From: Brevibacillus_H ginsengisoli
GTDB lineage: Bacteria; Bacillota; Bacilli; Brevibacillales; Brevibacillaceae
Assembly (NCBI RefSeq): GCF_050113715.1
Contig: NZ_JBNJQR010000002.1
Location: 372,001 to 436,000 of the forward strand
Direction of reading: 5' to 3'
DNA length: 64,000 nt
A program made the position numbers and the translations under genes. Positions 43,626 through 52,628 of this stretch are shown piece by piece (within the stretch, counting starts at the first letter, position 1; the number at the start of each line of letters is the position of its first letter). The notes beneath the pieces were generated by a model. That model ran no database searches and was not told the origin of the DNA. It saw nothing but the letters and a program-made list of their open reading frames with translations.

Positions 43626-43662
43626 AACAAATAACCCACACTATAACTCTGTCAGTGTGGGC
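43626..43662 (-). terminator. hairpin after the 43751 amidohydrolase gene
   Basis: CCCACACT and AGTGTGGG form a perfect eight-bp stem around an 11-base loop; on the minus strand it is followed by TTATTTGTTAT. A moderately good terminator, about 90 bp after the stop. Confidence 0.6.
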
Positions 43663-43750
43663 GAATTAGGAAATTTCCATTTATGGGGTACTTATACTTT
43701 TGATTTGTTTCAGCCGCTTTCTTGTCTAATAATCATTCTTTAGATTTGTA

Positions 43751-45391
43751 TTATCGATCCCTTTCCTTACTGATGTCTCCATCCTCAAACACTATTTTCC
43801 CGTCAACCATCGTTATTTTTACGGTTGTTTCTAGAATTTCTTCAGTGGGCACAGCAAACAGATTCCGGTCAAGCACGACGATATCTGCCAATTTTCCTAC
43901 TTCTAGCGTACCCAGCTCATGTTCTCGAAACGTTCCGTAAGCGGGGATTGCGGTATAGGCTTTTAACGCGTCTGCCAATGAAATGCTTTGTTCGGGATTC
44001 CATTCCCGCTCATCACTGTTATCGATGCGAGTGACGGCACGATAAATCTCTGGCATCGGATTTAATCCAACGATAGGAAAATCACTGCTAATCGCAACAT
44101 TTGCCCCCGTATCCAGGATCGATCGGGTCGCCCAAGCATATTGTCCCCGATCTTCCCCAATAAAATTGATATAGGTTTCCCGATCTGCAGCGTACATATG
44201 ATCTGGCTGAATGGAAGCGATTACACCCAATTCGTTGAAACGGTGGATGTCATCCGGGTGAATCACCTCGATATGTTCAATCGAATGCCTCGAATCTCGT
44301 TTCCCATTTGCCTTTTGCGCCTCTTCAAAAGCGTCCAGTGCTAAGCGGACGGCCCCGTCACCAAGAGCGTGAAACCGAATGCTGAAACCTTCCTTGTCTG
44401 CGTCTTTCACCCACTTTTTGATGACGTCTGGAGGAAATGCGGTGTCTCCACAAAATTCTGGTCTGTTCGCATACGGCTCTAGCAGATGAGCTGTGTGGGC
44501 TGTTACTACGCCATCGACAAACTGTTTGAGCGCAACGACTCTTAGCATACTGGATTGATAGGTTTCTTTTAACCGCTTGGCCCGATCCAGATCGCTGTTC
44601 AATGCTGGCAACAAATGAACCCGAGCGCTCAGACTGCCATTCTCTTCAAATTCTTTAAAAATCCCGTAATCCTCTAATTTCTCATAGACTTCCGTCGCAT
44701 ACAAATCATTCATGGAAGTGATACCTAGACGGGCAGCATGTTGGAAGAAATTTGTAATCATCTTAATTTTCTTTTCTTTAGTTAAATTGTAGGCTCCATC
44801 CGTAATCAATGCCATCGCGTGCTCGGAAAGGACTCCGGTTGGTTCTCCATTTTCATCTTTGTAAATGACCCCGAACTGAGGATTTGGCGTGTCTTTGGTA
44901 ACATTCATCACTTCCAACGCTTTGCTATTTACCCAGGCGTAGTGTCCCTCATTATGGAAGAGAATCGCTGGTCGATCAGGTAGTACCTTATCCAATGACG
45001 AGCGGTGCGGCAACTGTTTGTTTTGCCAAAATCCCGCATCCCAGCTAAATCCGATGATCCACTGTTCCTCTGGGCGCGATTCGGCGTATTCCTTCACCAT
45101 TGCCGCAACTTCCTCTTCAGAGCGAGCCTCATGCAGATAGATGCTGTCGAGAAAGATAGACCCTAAAATAATATGAAGATGAAAATCGTGAAATCCGGGC
45201 ATAATCAGTTGATCATCAAACTGATATATTTTGGTATCCGGCCCGATCCATGGCTGCATCTCTTCATCAGAGCCGATTGCGGCTATCTTGTTGCCACGAA
45301 TGGCGATAGAAGAGGCAATCGGCGTATCGCTTAGTCCAGTAAATACTGCGTTGCTGGTAAGAATGACATCTGCTTGTTGTTGCATGGTCAT
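43751..45391 (-). CDS. amidohydrolase, YtcJ type
   Basis: A 546-aa amidohydrolase, a close paralogue of the gene at 30926 with the same opening (ILTSNAVFTGLSD), HDFHLHI metal motif, FHALGDGAVRLALDAF, HSIEHIEVIHPDD, ISSDFPIVGLNP and the composite-domain ending VGKLADIVVLDRN. It is probably cytoplasmic and cleaves an amide or cyclic C-N bond. Start ATG 45391 or 45385 behind GAGGAG. It is transcribed alone, downstream of a second, more distant amidohydrolase (45702), but separated from it by about 310 bp. Confidence 0.87.
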   Translation of the reverse strand: MTMQQQADVILTSNAVFTGLSDTPIASSIAIRGNKIAAIGSDEEMQPWIGPDTKIYQFDDQLIMPGFHDFHLHIILGSIFLDSIYLHEARSEEEVAAMVKEYAESRPEEQWIIGFSWDAGFWQNKQLPHRSSLDKVLPDRPAILFHNEGHYAWVNSKALEVMNVTKDTPNPQFGVIYKDENGEPTGVLSEHAMALITDGAYNLTKEKKIKMITNFFQHAARLGITSMNDLYATEVYEKLEDYGIFKEFEENGSLSARVHLLPALNSDLDRAKRLKETYQSSMLRVVALKQFVDGVVTAHTAHLLEPYANRPEFCGDTAFPPDVIKKWVKDADKEGFSIRFHALGDGAVRLALDAFEEAQKANGKRDSRHSIEHIEVIHPDDIHRFNELGVIASIQPDHMYAADRETYINFIGEDRGQYAWATRSILDTGANVAISSDFPIVGLNPMPEIYRAVTRIDNSDEREWNPEQSISLADALKAYTAIPAYGTFREHELGTLEVGKLADIVVLDRNLFAVPTEEILETTVKITMVDGKIVFEDGDISKERDR

Positions 45392-45701
45392 TGACGATCA
45401 TACTCCTCTTCCATTTTGATTCAATCGAAATTATGCCTCGATACGTTCTCCCCGCTCCAATTCATCGAAGTAGTTCGGTGGGGTTGTAAACCTCTCTTTT
45501 TTCCACTGTTTTATCCGACGTTGCTACTTCTTTATATTCTTGGGTCTGTCATCATATGATCAACATCCAGAAAAAACGAGAGAACATTCTGTTTATTTCG
45601 ATGTCTAAAATCTCCACTCTCTCAAACGAGGCTGCTCCCAAACAGTGGGAAACACTCCTCCTTACATATATAGGGACAGATGTTCCCTAAAAGTTCATTT
45701 A
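45392..45701. other. intergenic region between two amidohydrolase genes
   Basis: No gene is supported here. Two small hairpins are visible: TCCCAAACAGTGGGA at 45636-45650, and AGGGA/TCCCT arms at 45672-45688, which lie just after the 45702 stop and may act as a weak terminator although no T run follows. The promoter of the 43751 gene must lie in the left half; no sigma-54 motif was found. Confidence 0.6.
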
Positions 45702-47309
45702 CTATCTTTGAAATACAATTTCGCCATCAAGAACGGTAAGATCCACCTTAACATCTTGTATTCGCTCCGGTTGAACATCAAGGATCGACTCACTCAGGAC
45801 AACCAAATCGGCCAGTTTCCCCGTTTCAATACTGCCTTTAATGTCCTCTTCGAAACTGGCATAGGCCCCGTTCCAAGTAAATAGCCTGATTGCCTCCAAT
45901 AAGTTAATCCGTTGATTGGCTCCAACCACTTGACCTGATGGACTAAGTCGACTCACGGCTCCATAGATTCCTAATAGCGGATTAAATGGGGTAACGGGAC
46001 TATCCGATCCACCTGCAGCGACAACTCCCCTATCGATAAAGTCTCGAGCAGGATACTGATAATTAACGCGATCTCCATAATGTTTAATATAAGCATCCCC
46101 ATACTCAAGGAAGAACGCGGGGTTAGGGATTGGCACAACATCCAACTGCTTCATGCGTTCAATTAAATCCGGCATACTTATTCCGGCATGTTCTATGCGG
46201 TGCCGATGGTTTGTTCTCGGATGCTTCTTCAATGCTTCTTCAAAACAATTCAGCATCATTTCGATCGCCCGGTCTCCTTGAGCATGTGCCGTAATTTGAA
46301 ATCCTTTTTCGTGAGCCTCTCCTAAGATATGATTTAATTCTTCTTGGGAATAATATAGAATTCCAGATTCATTCGGATTGCTGTTAAAAGGCTCTCGCAT
46401 TGCCGCTGTCGGACCGCTGCTGCTTCCGTCCGTAAACACTTTGACAGGGCCGAATCGAAATTTTTCGTCGCCTGAACCAGTTATGTTTCCCGATTCAATG
46501 ACCTCGATCATTCCTTCATGTGTATCGGATTTATCAAACTTTGCAATCATCGCGTAGACCCGAAGTTTTACTTCTCCGGAGCTAACCGCTTCTTTCAATA
46601 CCATGATATTGGTACCCCCGGCATCGTGAATACTCGTAATACCGGTTGCAAGCATTTGTTCTGAAGCAAGCGACATTGCCTTTCTTGTTTCTTCCAAGGT
46701 GTATTTAAATAACTTCCCCACCATCACAGGTTCCCTGGCGGTTTCATATAAAACGCCCGTTAGCTCTCCATTCTCATCCCGCCCGATTTTTCCGCCCTCA
46801 GGGTCGGGAGTCGTTTCCTGAATACCCATTAACTCCAAAGTCTTGCTGTTCACAATCGCAATATGACCACACGCTCGCATAATGACAATCGGATGCTCTG
46901 AGGTGATCTGATCTAGTTCTGACTTTGTTGGAAGTCTCTGTTCAGCCATTTGCCTCTCATTGTAACCGAAACCTCTTACGCACTTGCCTTCCGGCGTTTT
47001 TTGAGCTTCCTGACGTAATGCTTGTAAGGCATCATGGATTGATGTAATACTTTTTTCTTTAAAATCGACACCATTGTTCCAAGTGCTTGTATATTCGAGG
47101 TGAGTATGGGAATCAATAAAACCCGGAAGTAAGCTTCTTCCTTTGAGATCGATAACTTGAGTAGCTTCACCGATCCATTTATCTACTTGTTGGTTGGATC
47201 CTACTGCAACAATACGGTTTTCCTTGACTGCGACCGCTTCCGCTACTTCGTTTTGTTTGTTGACAGTAATCACTTGACCGTTCAAAAAAACAAGATCTGC
47301 ATGATTCAT
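45702..47309 (-). CDS. amidohydrolase, YtcJ type (divergent paralogue)
   Basis: A 535-aa member of the same amidohydrolase group, but more distant from the two other copies in the window. It has FIDSHTHLEYT, ITAHAQGDRAIEMML, HRIEHAGISMPD, AAGGSDSPVTPFNP and GKLADLVVL, so all metal and composite-domain motifs are present. It is the last gene of an operon with two DUF3311 proteins and a sodium/solute symporter, which suggests that the symporter imports its substrate. The gap to the symporter gene is 49 bp. Confidence 0.87.
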   Translation of the reverse strand: MNHADLVFLNGQVITVNKQNEVAEAVAVKENRIVAVGSNQQVDKWIGEATQVIDLKGRSLLPGFIDSHTHLEYTSTWNNGVDFKEKSITSIHDALQALRQEAQKTPEGKCVRGFGYNERQMAEQRLPTKSELDQITSEHPIVIMRACGHIAIVNSKTLELMGIQETTPDPEGGKIGRDENGELTGVLYETAREPVMVGKLFKYTLEETRKAMSLASEQMLATGITSIHDAGGTNIMVLKEAVSSGEVKLRVYAMIAKFDKSDTHEGMIEVIESGNITGSGDEKFRFGPVKVFTDGSSSGPTAAMREPFNSNPNESGILYYSQEELNHILGEAHEKGFQITAHAQGDRAIEMMLNCFEEALKKHPRTNHRHRIEHAGISMPDLIERMKQLDVVPIPNPAFFLEYGDAYIKHYGDRVNYQYPARDFIDRGVVAAGGSDSPVTPFNPLLGIYGAVSRLSPSGQVVGANQRINLLEAIRLFTWNGAYASFEEDIKGSIETGKLADLVVLSESILDVQPERIQDVKVDLTVLDGEIVFQR

Positions 47310-47358
47310 TGGTTAAACCCCTTTCAAAATGTAATTCGATGAGGACTAATTTATAGTT

Positions 47359-48840
47359 CTAGTAATTTGGGGAAGATACGGTTTCTTTTTTGGCAACGCT
47401 TTTGCGAGTAAGCACACTGACTACAAAGGTGATAAACAGATTCACGAAAAGCGCGATAAATCCGGTATTTAAATCTTTCATTGCTTGCGGCAAATCGGGG
47501 AACAGTGTCCCAATTGTCGTCTTAGATATTGTCAAATACGCTACGGTCGCTACGCCACATAAAATTCCCCAGGCAGCTCCATATTTATTGACCGGGTTGT
47601 TGTTCGGAAGCAAACTACAGATGAGAGCCGGAAATAACTGCGTGATCAAGCTATAAGACATCAGTAACAAGGCGTACAGCGCATTACCTCCATTAAGGAC
47701 AAAGTAAAGTGAAATCAACGCAACGACCGGAACGGCTAGTTTCGCCACCGTGGCTATGTGCGCCTCGCTGCTTGACTTGGCCAAAGGCTGGTAGATGTTT
47801 TTCGCAAATAATGTCCCAATGGTTAGCAGGATAACGGAGGTAGGCACCAGAGCGGTTAGAAGTCCAACCCCGCCGATCACCCCGATGAACCACGGGTCAA
47901 AAGTTTTAATAGAAAGCCTTAACAAGGCTAAGTCCCCTTCCGCCCCCTTTAAGCCGGGAACTTGCAGGATGGCAGTAAAGCCTACCAAAAAGACGAAGAC
48001 AAGCAGCAAGGTGTACAGCGGCATGATCATCGTATTGCGGCGAAACACTTTTTCGCTCTTGGCTGACAACGCTGCGGCAAAAGACCCAGGATGCATGTAA
48101 AAACCGACTATCGTCAATAAAACGGTGGAAATAACCCAGCTGACGCTCTGTCCTTTGTCGGGCAGTGTCAGATGACCTGGTTTTGCTGCTTGAACCGCTT
48201 CAAACATCGGTTTAATTCCGTCATAGTAGTGATAGGGCAAATAGATCCCCAGAAAAACCACGATCATCACGATTGTGATGTCCTTGATAATTGCCGTCCA
48301 AGCGGCGCCATGAATCCCAGAAATCATGACATAGACTGTAACGACTATGGTTCCAATCCACATGGCCAACGTGGGAGAAATCATCCCATAAGAAGTTTCC
48401 GATACGATAATACCAAGCCCTTTTAATTGCAGAACCAGCATCGGAACGCCAGCGACCATGCCGACGGCGGCGACCAGCATGCCAAGCGACGAACTTTCAT
48501 ATTTGCTGCGGAAAAAGTCGGAGATCGAGACGAGCCTGTGTTCTTTGGCATACCGCCAAATCGGAGGCAGTAGATAGTAAGAAAAGACATAGGCCAATGT
48601 CATGTACGCAAGGACATAATAAGCAGGAGAGCCGACCTGATAAATCATCCCGCTTCCACCAAGGAATGTGAATGTCGTAAAAAACTCGCCTGCAAGCAAA
48701 AGAAACACGAAAGCGGTTCCAAAACCACGACCTCCAACGGCCCATTGTTCCAGATTCATTTTTTTGCCCCTGCCAGATCGAATGGCAAGAAAAATAGCCG
48801 CGATCAGAAAGGCAAACATAATTAGCATCGTGCTGTTCAT
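47359..48840 (-). CDS. sodium:solute symporter (SSS family)
   Basis: A 493-aa membrane protein with about thirteen predicted helices and the SSS fold, including LLAGEFFTTFTFLGGSG in the first core helices and GVGLLTALVPTSVILLTIG later. It resembles Bacillus YhjB, which is also encoded next to a DUF3311 protein (YhjC). Its ATG overlaps the stop of the second DUF3311 gene by one base (TGATG). The transported solute is unknown; the downstream amidohydrolase points to an amide or a cyclic nitrogen compound. Confidence 0.9.
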   Translation of the reverse strand: MNSTMLIMFAFLIAAIFLAIRSGRGKKMNLEQWAVGGRGFGTAFVFLLLAGEFFTTFTFLGGSGMIYQVGSPAYYVLAYMTLAYVFSYYLLPPIWRYAKEHRLVSISDFFRSKYESSSLGMLVAAVGMVAGVPMLVLQLKGLGIIVSETSYGMISPTLAMWIGTIVVTVYVMISGIHGAAWTAIIKDITIVMIVVFLGIYLPYHYYDGIKPMFEAVQAAKPGHLTLPDKGQSVSWVISTVLLTIVGFYMHPGSFAAALSAKSEKVFRRNTMIMPLYTLLLVFVFLVGFTAILQVPGLKGAEGDLALLRLSIKTFDPWFIGVIGGVGLLTALVPTSVILLTIGTLFAKNIYQPLAKSSSEAHIATVAKLAVPVVALISLYFVLNGGNALYALLLMSYSLITQLFPALICSLLPNNNPVNKYGAAWGILCGVATVAYLTISKTTIGTLFPDLPQAMKDLNTGFIALFVNLFITFVVSVLTRKSVAKKETVSSPNY

Positions 48841-49037
48841 CAGACTTCCTCCTCCCGATTTGAAGGATCAATGAAATTGATGATGGCCATCACAGCCGAG
48901 GTCAGAATGACCCAAAGCACGATCCAAAAGAGTAAAAACGGCAGCCCTAACACCATTGAGGTGGCCTTGTTTGCAAAAGGGAGCCCGCCCAGCATGCCAA
49001 TAAAAGGTATCAGTCCCAATACATGAATCGTTTTCAT
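48840..49037 (-). CDS. DUF3311-family small membrane protein
   Basis: A 65-aa protein with two predicted membrane helices and the family pattern LGLIPFIGMLGGLPFANK then FLLFWIVLWVILTSAVM. AAGGGGG ribosome site. DUF3311 proteins are commonly encoded just before SSS symporters (as with Bacillus YhjC/YhjB) and are thought to be partner subunits. Translation is coupled to the symporter by a one-base overlap. It is a paralogue of the next gene. Confidence 0.85.
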   Translation of the reverse strand: MKTIHVLGLIPFIGMLGGLPFANKATSMVLGLPFLLFWIVLWVILTSAVMAIINFIDPSNREEEV

Positions 49038-49056
49038 GAGTTACCCCCTTCATCTT

Positions 49057-49269
49057 TTACCTATTAAGAGAATGAGCGCCAAGATTGGAAATAGTAAACA
49101 TGACGAGTGAAGCCAAAACAATCCAAAGAACGATCCAAAACAGAGTAAACGGCATTCCCAGTACAAATAGTGATTCTCTGTTGGCAAATAAGGCGGTCCC
49201 TCCCAATATTCCGATAAACGGAAGTATAGCCAAATTAATTCCGCGCGGTGCCCTTTTACATTGCAACAC
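49057..49269 (-). CDS. DUF3311-family small membrane protein (first copy)
   Basis: A protein of up to 70 aa, paralogous to the gene just downstream: LAILPFIGILGGTALFANR and TLFWIVLWIVLASLVMF match its partner position by position. The start is uncertain: the frame opens with GTG at 49269 but no ribosome site is clear, and a TTG about 33 bases further in would give a size closer to the partner. It is the first gene of the symporter operon and is divergent from a sigma-54 activator gene. Confidence 0.8.
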   Translation of the reverse strand: MLQCKRAPRGINLAILPFIGILGGTALFANRESLFVLGMPFTLFWIVLWIVLASLVMFTISNLGAHSLNR

Positions 49270-49479
49270 TTATGCCAGTATTTAGTATCAAAACGCACTA
49301 AAAAAACGTAAAAAATCTTGTCATATTTGCAATATTCACACTATTATTAAGTGTAATGATATAATACCGTTTCAATCGATTCGTTTATGGTTCGTTCTTT
49401 TGGCTAATATATCAACTCCCCTTCTCTGTTGAACTGTTTATGGTTCAGTGCTGAATCCATCCTAAGGAGGAAAAATGTG

Positions 49480-50901
49480 ATGCATGACATTCCTGCACCA
49501 ATTGAAACAAAATATCTCTTGAAAATTTTGGACAGCCTTGAAAGCGGAATTAATATCTGTAACAACGACGGAACAATTATTTGGGTGAATCAGGCTGGCT
49601 GCAAAATTTTAAACAAAAGCAGACAAGAGCTGATCGGCAGGAATGTTTTTCACATGAAAAAAGAAGGAGCGTTTACTCCTTCTGTGATTGAGATGGCATT
49701 ACAAGCCCAACGACCGGTTGCCACTTTGCAAGAAGTAACCGGTGGACATAAGCTGGCGGTAACGGGAGATATCATTTTTGATGAACAGGACAACCCGATT
49801 TACTTTATGGCGCAGGGTAACGATATCAGCAATTGGTTAGACAATATTTCTCCGTATCAATGGGAAGAATTACGCCCGATCTTGAATCGGTACATACCGG
49901 AAATAAAGAAAGAGAATCCTCGGCCTATCCTTCTCACTGAGGAACAGCCCTTTATCGGACAAAGTAAAGTACACCATTCGCTTGCAGAAATCATGGGAAG
50001 AGTAGCGCGTGTGGATTCAACTGTGATCATTACAGGAGAAACCGGAGTTGGCAAAAACGTGGTGGCCAAGCGTATTCACGATTTGAGCGATCGTTACCCT
50101 CATCCCTTTGTTCATTTGAATTGCGCAGCCATTCCAGATTCACTTCTCGAATCGGAACTTTTTGGCTACAATAAGGGCGCCTTTACAGGAGCGAATCCAA
50201 CAGGCAAACCGGGGCTGGTCAAATTAGCCGAAAAAGGAACACTTTTTTTGGATGAAATCAGTGAACTTCCGCTTCATCTACAACCTAAGCTGCTTCATTT
50301 ATTGCAAGATAAAACCTATATGCCCATTGGCGGATCACATTTAGTAAAAGCTGATGTTCGCATGATCGTAGCGACTAACCGAGATATCGAGGAAATGGTA
50401 AAAGAGGGAAAATTCCGAGCAGATCTGTATTATCGTCTCAATATTTTACCTGTTACCATTCCCCCGCTGCGTGAGAGAAAAGAAGATATTGTACCTCTCC
50501 TCCACTGCTTTTTACAAAAAAATTACCAGTTGCACAACCTTAAACGCACCTTCTCGAAGGAAGTAATGGACGTCTTGCAACGTTATCCGTGGCCGGGAAA
50601 TATACGCGAGTTGGAAAATACGGTGGAGCGGCTCGTTATCATGGCAAAAGAGGAACAAATCTCGATTCATGATTTGCCTAAACACTTTCACTCCTCTAAT
50701 GTGGAAAAAGAGGCTCTGGAGTCTTTGCAAAAAGGCAATACGCTAAGCGATATTCTTGATCATGTGGAAAAAAGTATCATTGAACAAGCGTTCAAGGAAC
50801 ATAAGACTACGCGCAAAACGGCAAAAGTCTTAGGGATTACGCAAACATCGTTGATGCGTCGGTTAGGAAAATACGATATCCGCAACGAAATGAATAGCTA
50901 A
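49480..50901 (+). CDS. sigma-54-dependent transcriptional activator (PAS-AAA-Fis)
   Basis: A 473-aa activator starting at ATG 49480 (AAGGAGG nine bases upstream; GTG at 49477 also possible). The PAS domain covers about 10-120 (GINICNNDGTIIWVNQAG). The AAA+ domain has Walker A GETGVGKN, the full sigma-54 loop GAFTGA, and FLDEISELP, then a Fis-type helix-turn-helix at the end (TRKTAKVLGITQTSLMRRL). It is divergent from the DUF3311-symporter-amidohydrolase operon and probably senses a related small molecule. No convincing sigma-54 promoter is visible before that operon, so its target may be elsewhere, for instance the candidate promoter at 33800. Confidence 0.92.
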   Translation: MHDIPAPIETKYLLKILDSLESGINICNNDGTIIWVNQAGCKILNKSRQELIGRNVFHMKKEGAFTPSVIEMALQAQRPVATLQEVTGGHKLAVTGDIIFDEQDNPIYFMAQGNDISNWLDNISPYQWEELRPILNRYIPEIKKENPRPILLTEEQPFIGQSKVHHSLAEIMGRVARVDSTVIITGETGVGKNVVAKRIHDLSDRYPHPFVHLNCAAIPDSLLESELFGYNKGAFTGANPTGKPGLVKLAEKGTLFLDEISELPLHLQPKLLHLLQDKTYMPIGGSHLVKADVRMIVATNRDIEEMVKEGKFRADLYYRLNILPVTIPPLRERKEDIVPLLHCFLQKNYQLHNLKRTFSKEVMDVLQRYPWPGNIRELENTVERLVIMAKEEQISIHDLPKHFHSSNVEKEALESLQKGNTLSDILDHVEKSIIEQAFKEHKTTRKTAKVLGITQTSLMRRLGKYDIRNEMNS

Positions 50902-51022
50902 AGTGGAATCGTCTTTGACACTTTTGAAACGAGTTCAAAAAAATACGAATTATTTAAAAATTGAATGTTATAATATTGTTGGATAGATTGGTCGGCGCTT
51001 AGTGATTAAAGGAGGATTTGAA

Positions 51023-51610
51023 ATGGCAACTTTTCGTGAAGAACGGGCACAAGAGAAAAAGCTGACTATATTGAGGACGGCGGCTCAACTTTTTAACGAG
51101 AAGGGATATCACGGTACGACAATTGAAGATATAGCCAATCGGATGCGGTTGACCAAAGGAGCCATTTACTATTATGTAAACAGCAAAGATGATTTGCTTT
51201 ACCAGTGCCACAAAATGATTGCGACTAAGTGTATAGAACAAATCAAGGAAATTGCCGAAAGTGAACTGCCTGTCTCCCAAAAGCTTGAAAAGGCCATTGA
51301 GTCCCTAATTCTGAACATTACCGAAGAAAAAGCGGTGTTTAATATTATAAATCGTCCCAGCATGGTATCCGAAGAATTCCGCAATAATGTATTGGAGCAA
51401 CGAGCGGAATACGAACAATATTTTCAACACATTATTGCAGAAGGTATTGAACAGCGAGCTTTCCATTCGGAGAACCCCACGTTAACGCGATTATTAATGC
51501 TGGGCTCGGCCAATTCTATTGCCAATTGGTTTTCGCCGGATGGTTCGTTATCTAGTAAGGAAATCGCCGAATTTTACAGTAAAACATTGGTCAAATCCAT
51601 CCTGGTATGA
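51023..51610 (+). CDS. TetR-family transcriptional regulator
   Basis: A 195-aa regulator starting at ATG 51023, with AAAGGAGG eight bases upstream. The N-terminal TetR helix-turn-helix is clear (GYHGTTIEDIANRMRLTKGAIYYYV), and the C-terminal ligand domain resembles the TetR/FadR group that binds acyl-CoA. It is transcribed toward, and converges on, the acyl-CoA mutase operon, which makes an acyl-CoA-responsive control of that operon plausible. Upstream is TTGAA-ACGAG-TTCAA, a short palindrome near 50925-50940. Confidence 0.9.
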   Translation: MATFREERAQEKKLTILRTAAQLFNEKGYHGTTIEDIANRMRLTKGAIYYYVNSKDDLLYQCHKMIATKCIEQIKEIAESELPVSQKLEKAIESLILNITEEKAVFNIINRPSMVSEEFRNNVLEQRAEYEQYFQHIIAEGIEQRAFHSENPTLTRLLMLGSANSIANWFSPDGSLSSKEIAEFYSKTLVKSILV

Positions 51611-51655
51611 ACGAGTTAGGATACAATCGCGACTTCCTTCCATGCTTCCACCTCT

Positions 51656-52612
51656 TCACGTGTCGGTTTGCCCTTTTTCTTGAGGACAAATCCAACGAAA
51701 CGCGTCCGCGATTTGATCATTTCCTCTCAGGATTCCGTCAATATAGGATTTCCACTCTGCTGAATCTTTCGCCTGTTTAATCAATTGGGATACTGCCTCG
51801 TAGACTGATTGTTCCACAAGATATTCAATTTGGACACGTTTGAAAGGCGTCAAACACCCTGTATGTTTCAGAAAGTTGTAGTGGTTTCTTAAACACTCAA
51901 CCAGTGTCTCGATTCCTTCGCCGGTTTGGGCGACCGTCTTGATGACGGGTATGTCCCATTGGTCTGTTGGGCTTTTTAAATGAAGCATGGATTGAATCGA
52001 TTGAACCACAGCAGCTGATCCGTCGCGGTCCGCTTTATTGACGACGAAGATTTGTCCGACTTCCAGAATGCCTGACTTGATGGCTTGAATGTCATCGCCT
52101 AATCCGGGAGCAAGTACGATCATGGTGGTATGGGCAAACTTGATAATTTCGATCTCTGATTGCCCGATTCCAACCGTCTCCACGAGTATGAAATCGAATC
52201 CTGCGGCATCCAAAAGGCTGATCGCATCCCCAGTCGTACGAGAAAGTCCCCCTAAATGCCCATCACTTGAGATACTACGCATGAAAACTCCCGAATCGGA
52301 TACCGAATCCATCATTCGGATACGATCCCCAAGGATAGCTCCACCACTATACGGACTGGAAGGATCAACTGCCAAAACTCCTACCTTCGCTCCCGATTTT
52401 CGAAGTGCTTTGATTAATTGATTGACCAGTGTTGATTTTCCTACTCCAGGTGCGCCTGTTAATCCGATGACATGGGATTTTCCCGTATGCGCTAAAACTT
52501 TTTGCGCGATTTCTCTACCGACCGAATCTTCCGCTTCAATATGAGTTAATCCACGTGCAACTGCCCGAAGATCTCCTGCGCATATTCTATACACCCATTC
52601 GTCAATATTCAT
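51656..52612 (-). CDS. MeaB-like GTPase, mutase chaperone
   Basis: A 318-aa GTPase of the MeaB/ArgK family. The P-loop GAPGVGKS (53-60) follows the family's VIGLTG; further motifs are AVDPSSPYSGGAILGDR and ETVGIGQSE (switch region), and the base-recognition NKADRDG. MeaB proteins protect adenosylcobalamin mutases and gate loading of the cofactor. It is the last gene of the mutase operon and 16 bp after the CoA-ligase gene, so it is the dedicated chaperone of this mutase. AAGAGGG ribosome site. Confidence 0.92.
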   Translation of the reverse strand: MNIDEWVYRICAGDLRAVARGLTHIEAEDSVGREIAQKVLAHTGKSHVIGLTGAPGVGKSTLVNQLIKALRKSGAKVGVLAVDPSSPYSGGAILGDRIRMMDSVSDSGVFMRSISSDGHLGGLSRTTGDAISLLDAAGFDFILVETVGIGQSEIEIIKFAHTTMIVLAPGLGDDIQAIKSGILEVGQIFVVNKADRDGSAAVVQSIQSMLHLKSPTDQWDIPVIKTVAQTGEGIETLVECLRNHYNFLKHTGCLTPFKRVQIEYLVEQSVYEAVSQLIKQAKDSAEWKSYIDGILRGNDQIADAFRWICPQEKGQTDT

Positions 52613-52628
52613 GGTACCCTCTTCCTTA

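Noticed and set aside
49270..49430. Search for a sigma-54 promoter in the region divergent from the 49480 activator
   Set aside because: TTTGCAATATTCACACTA (reverse strand reading) lacks the GG of the -24 element; no acceptable match was found.
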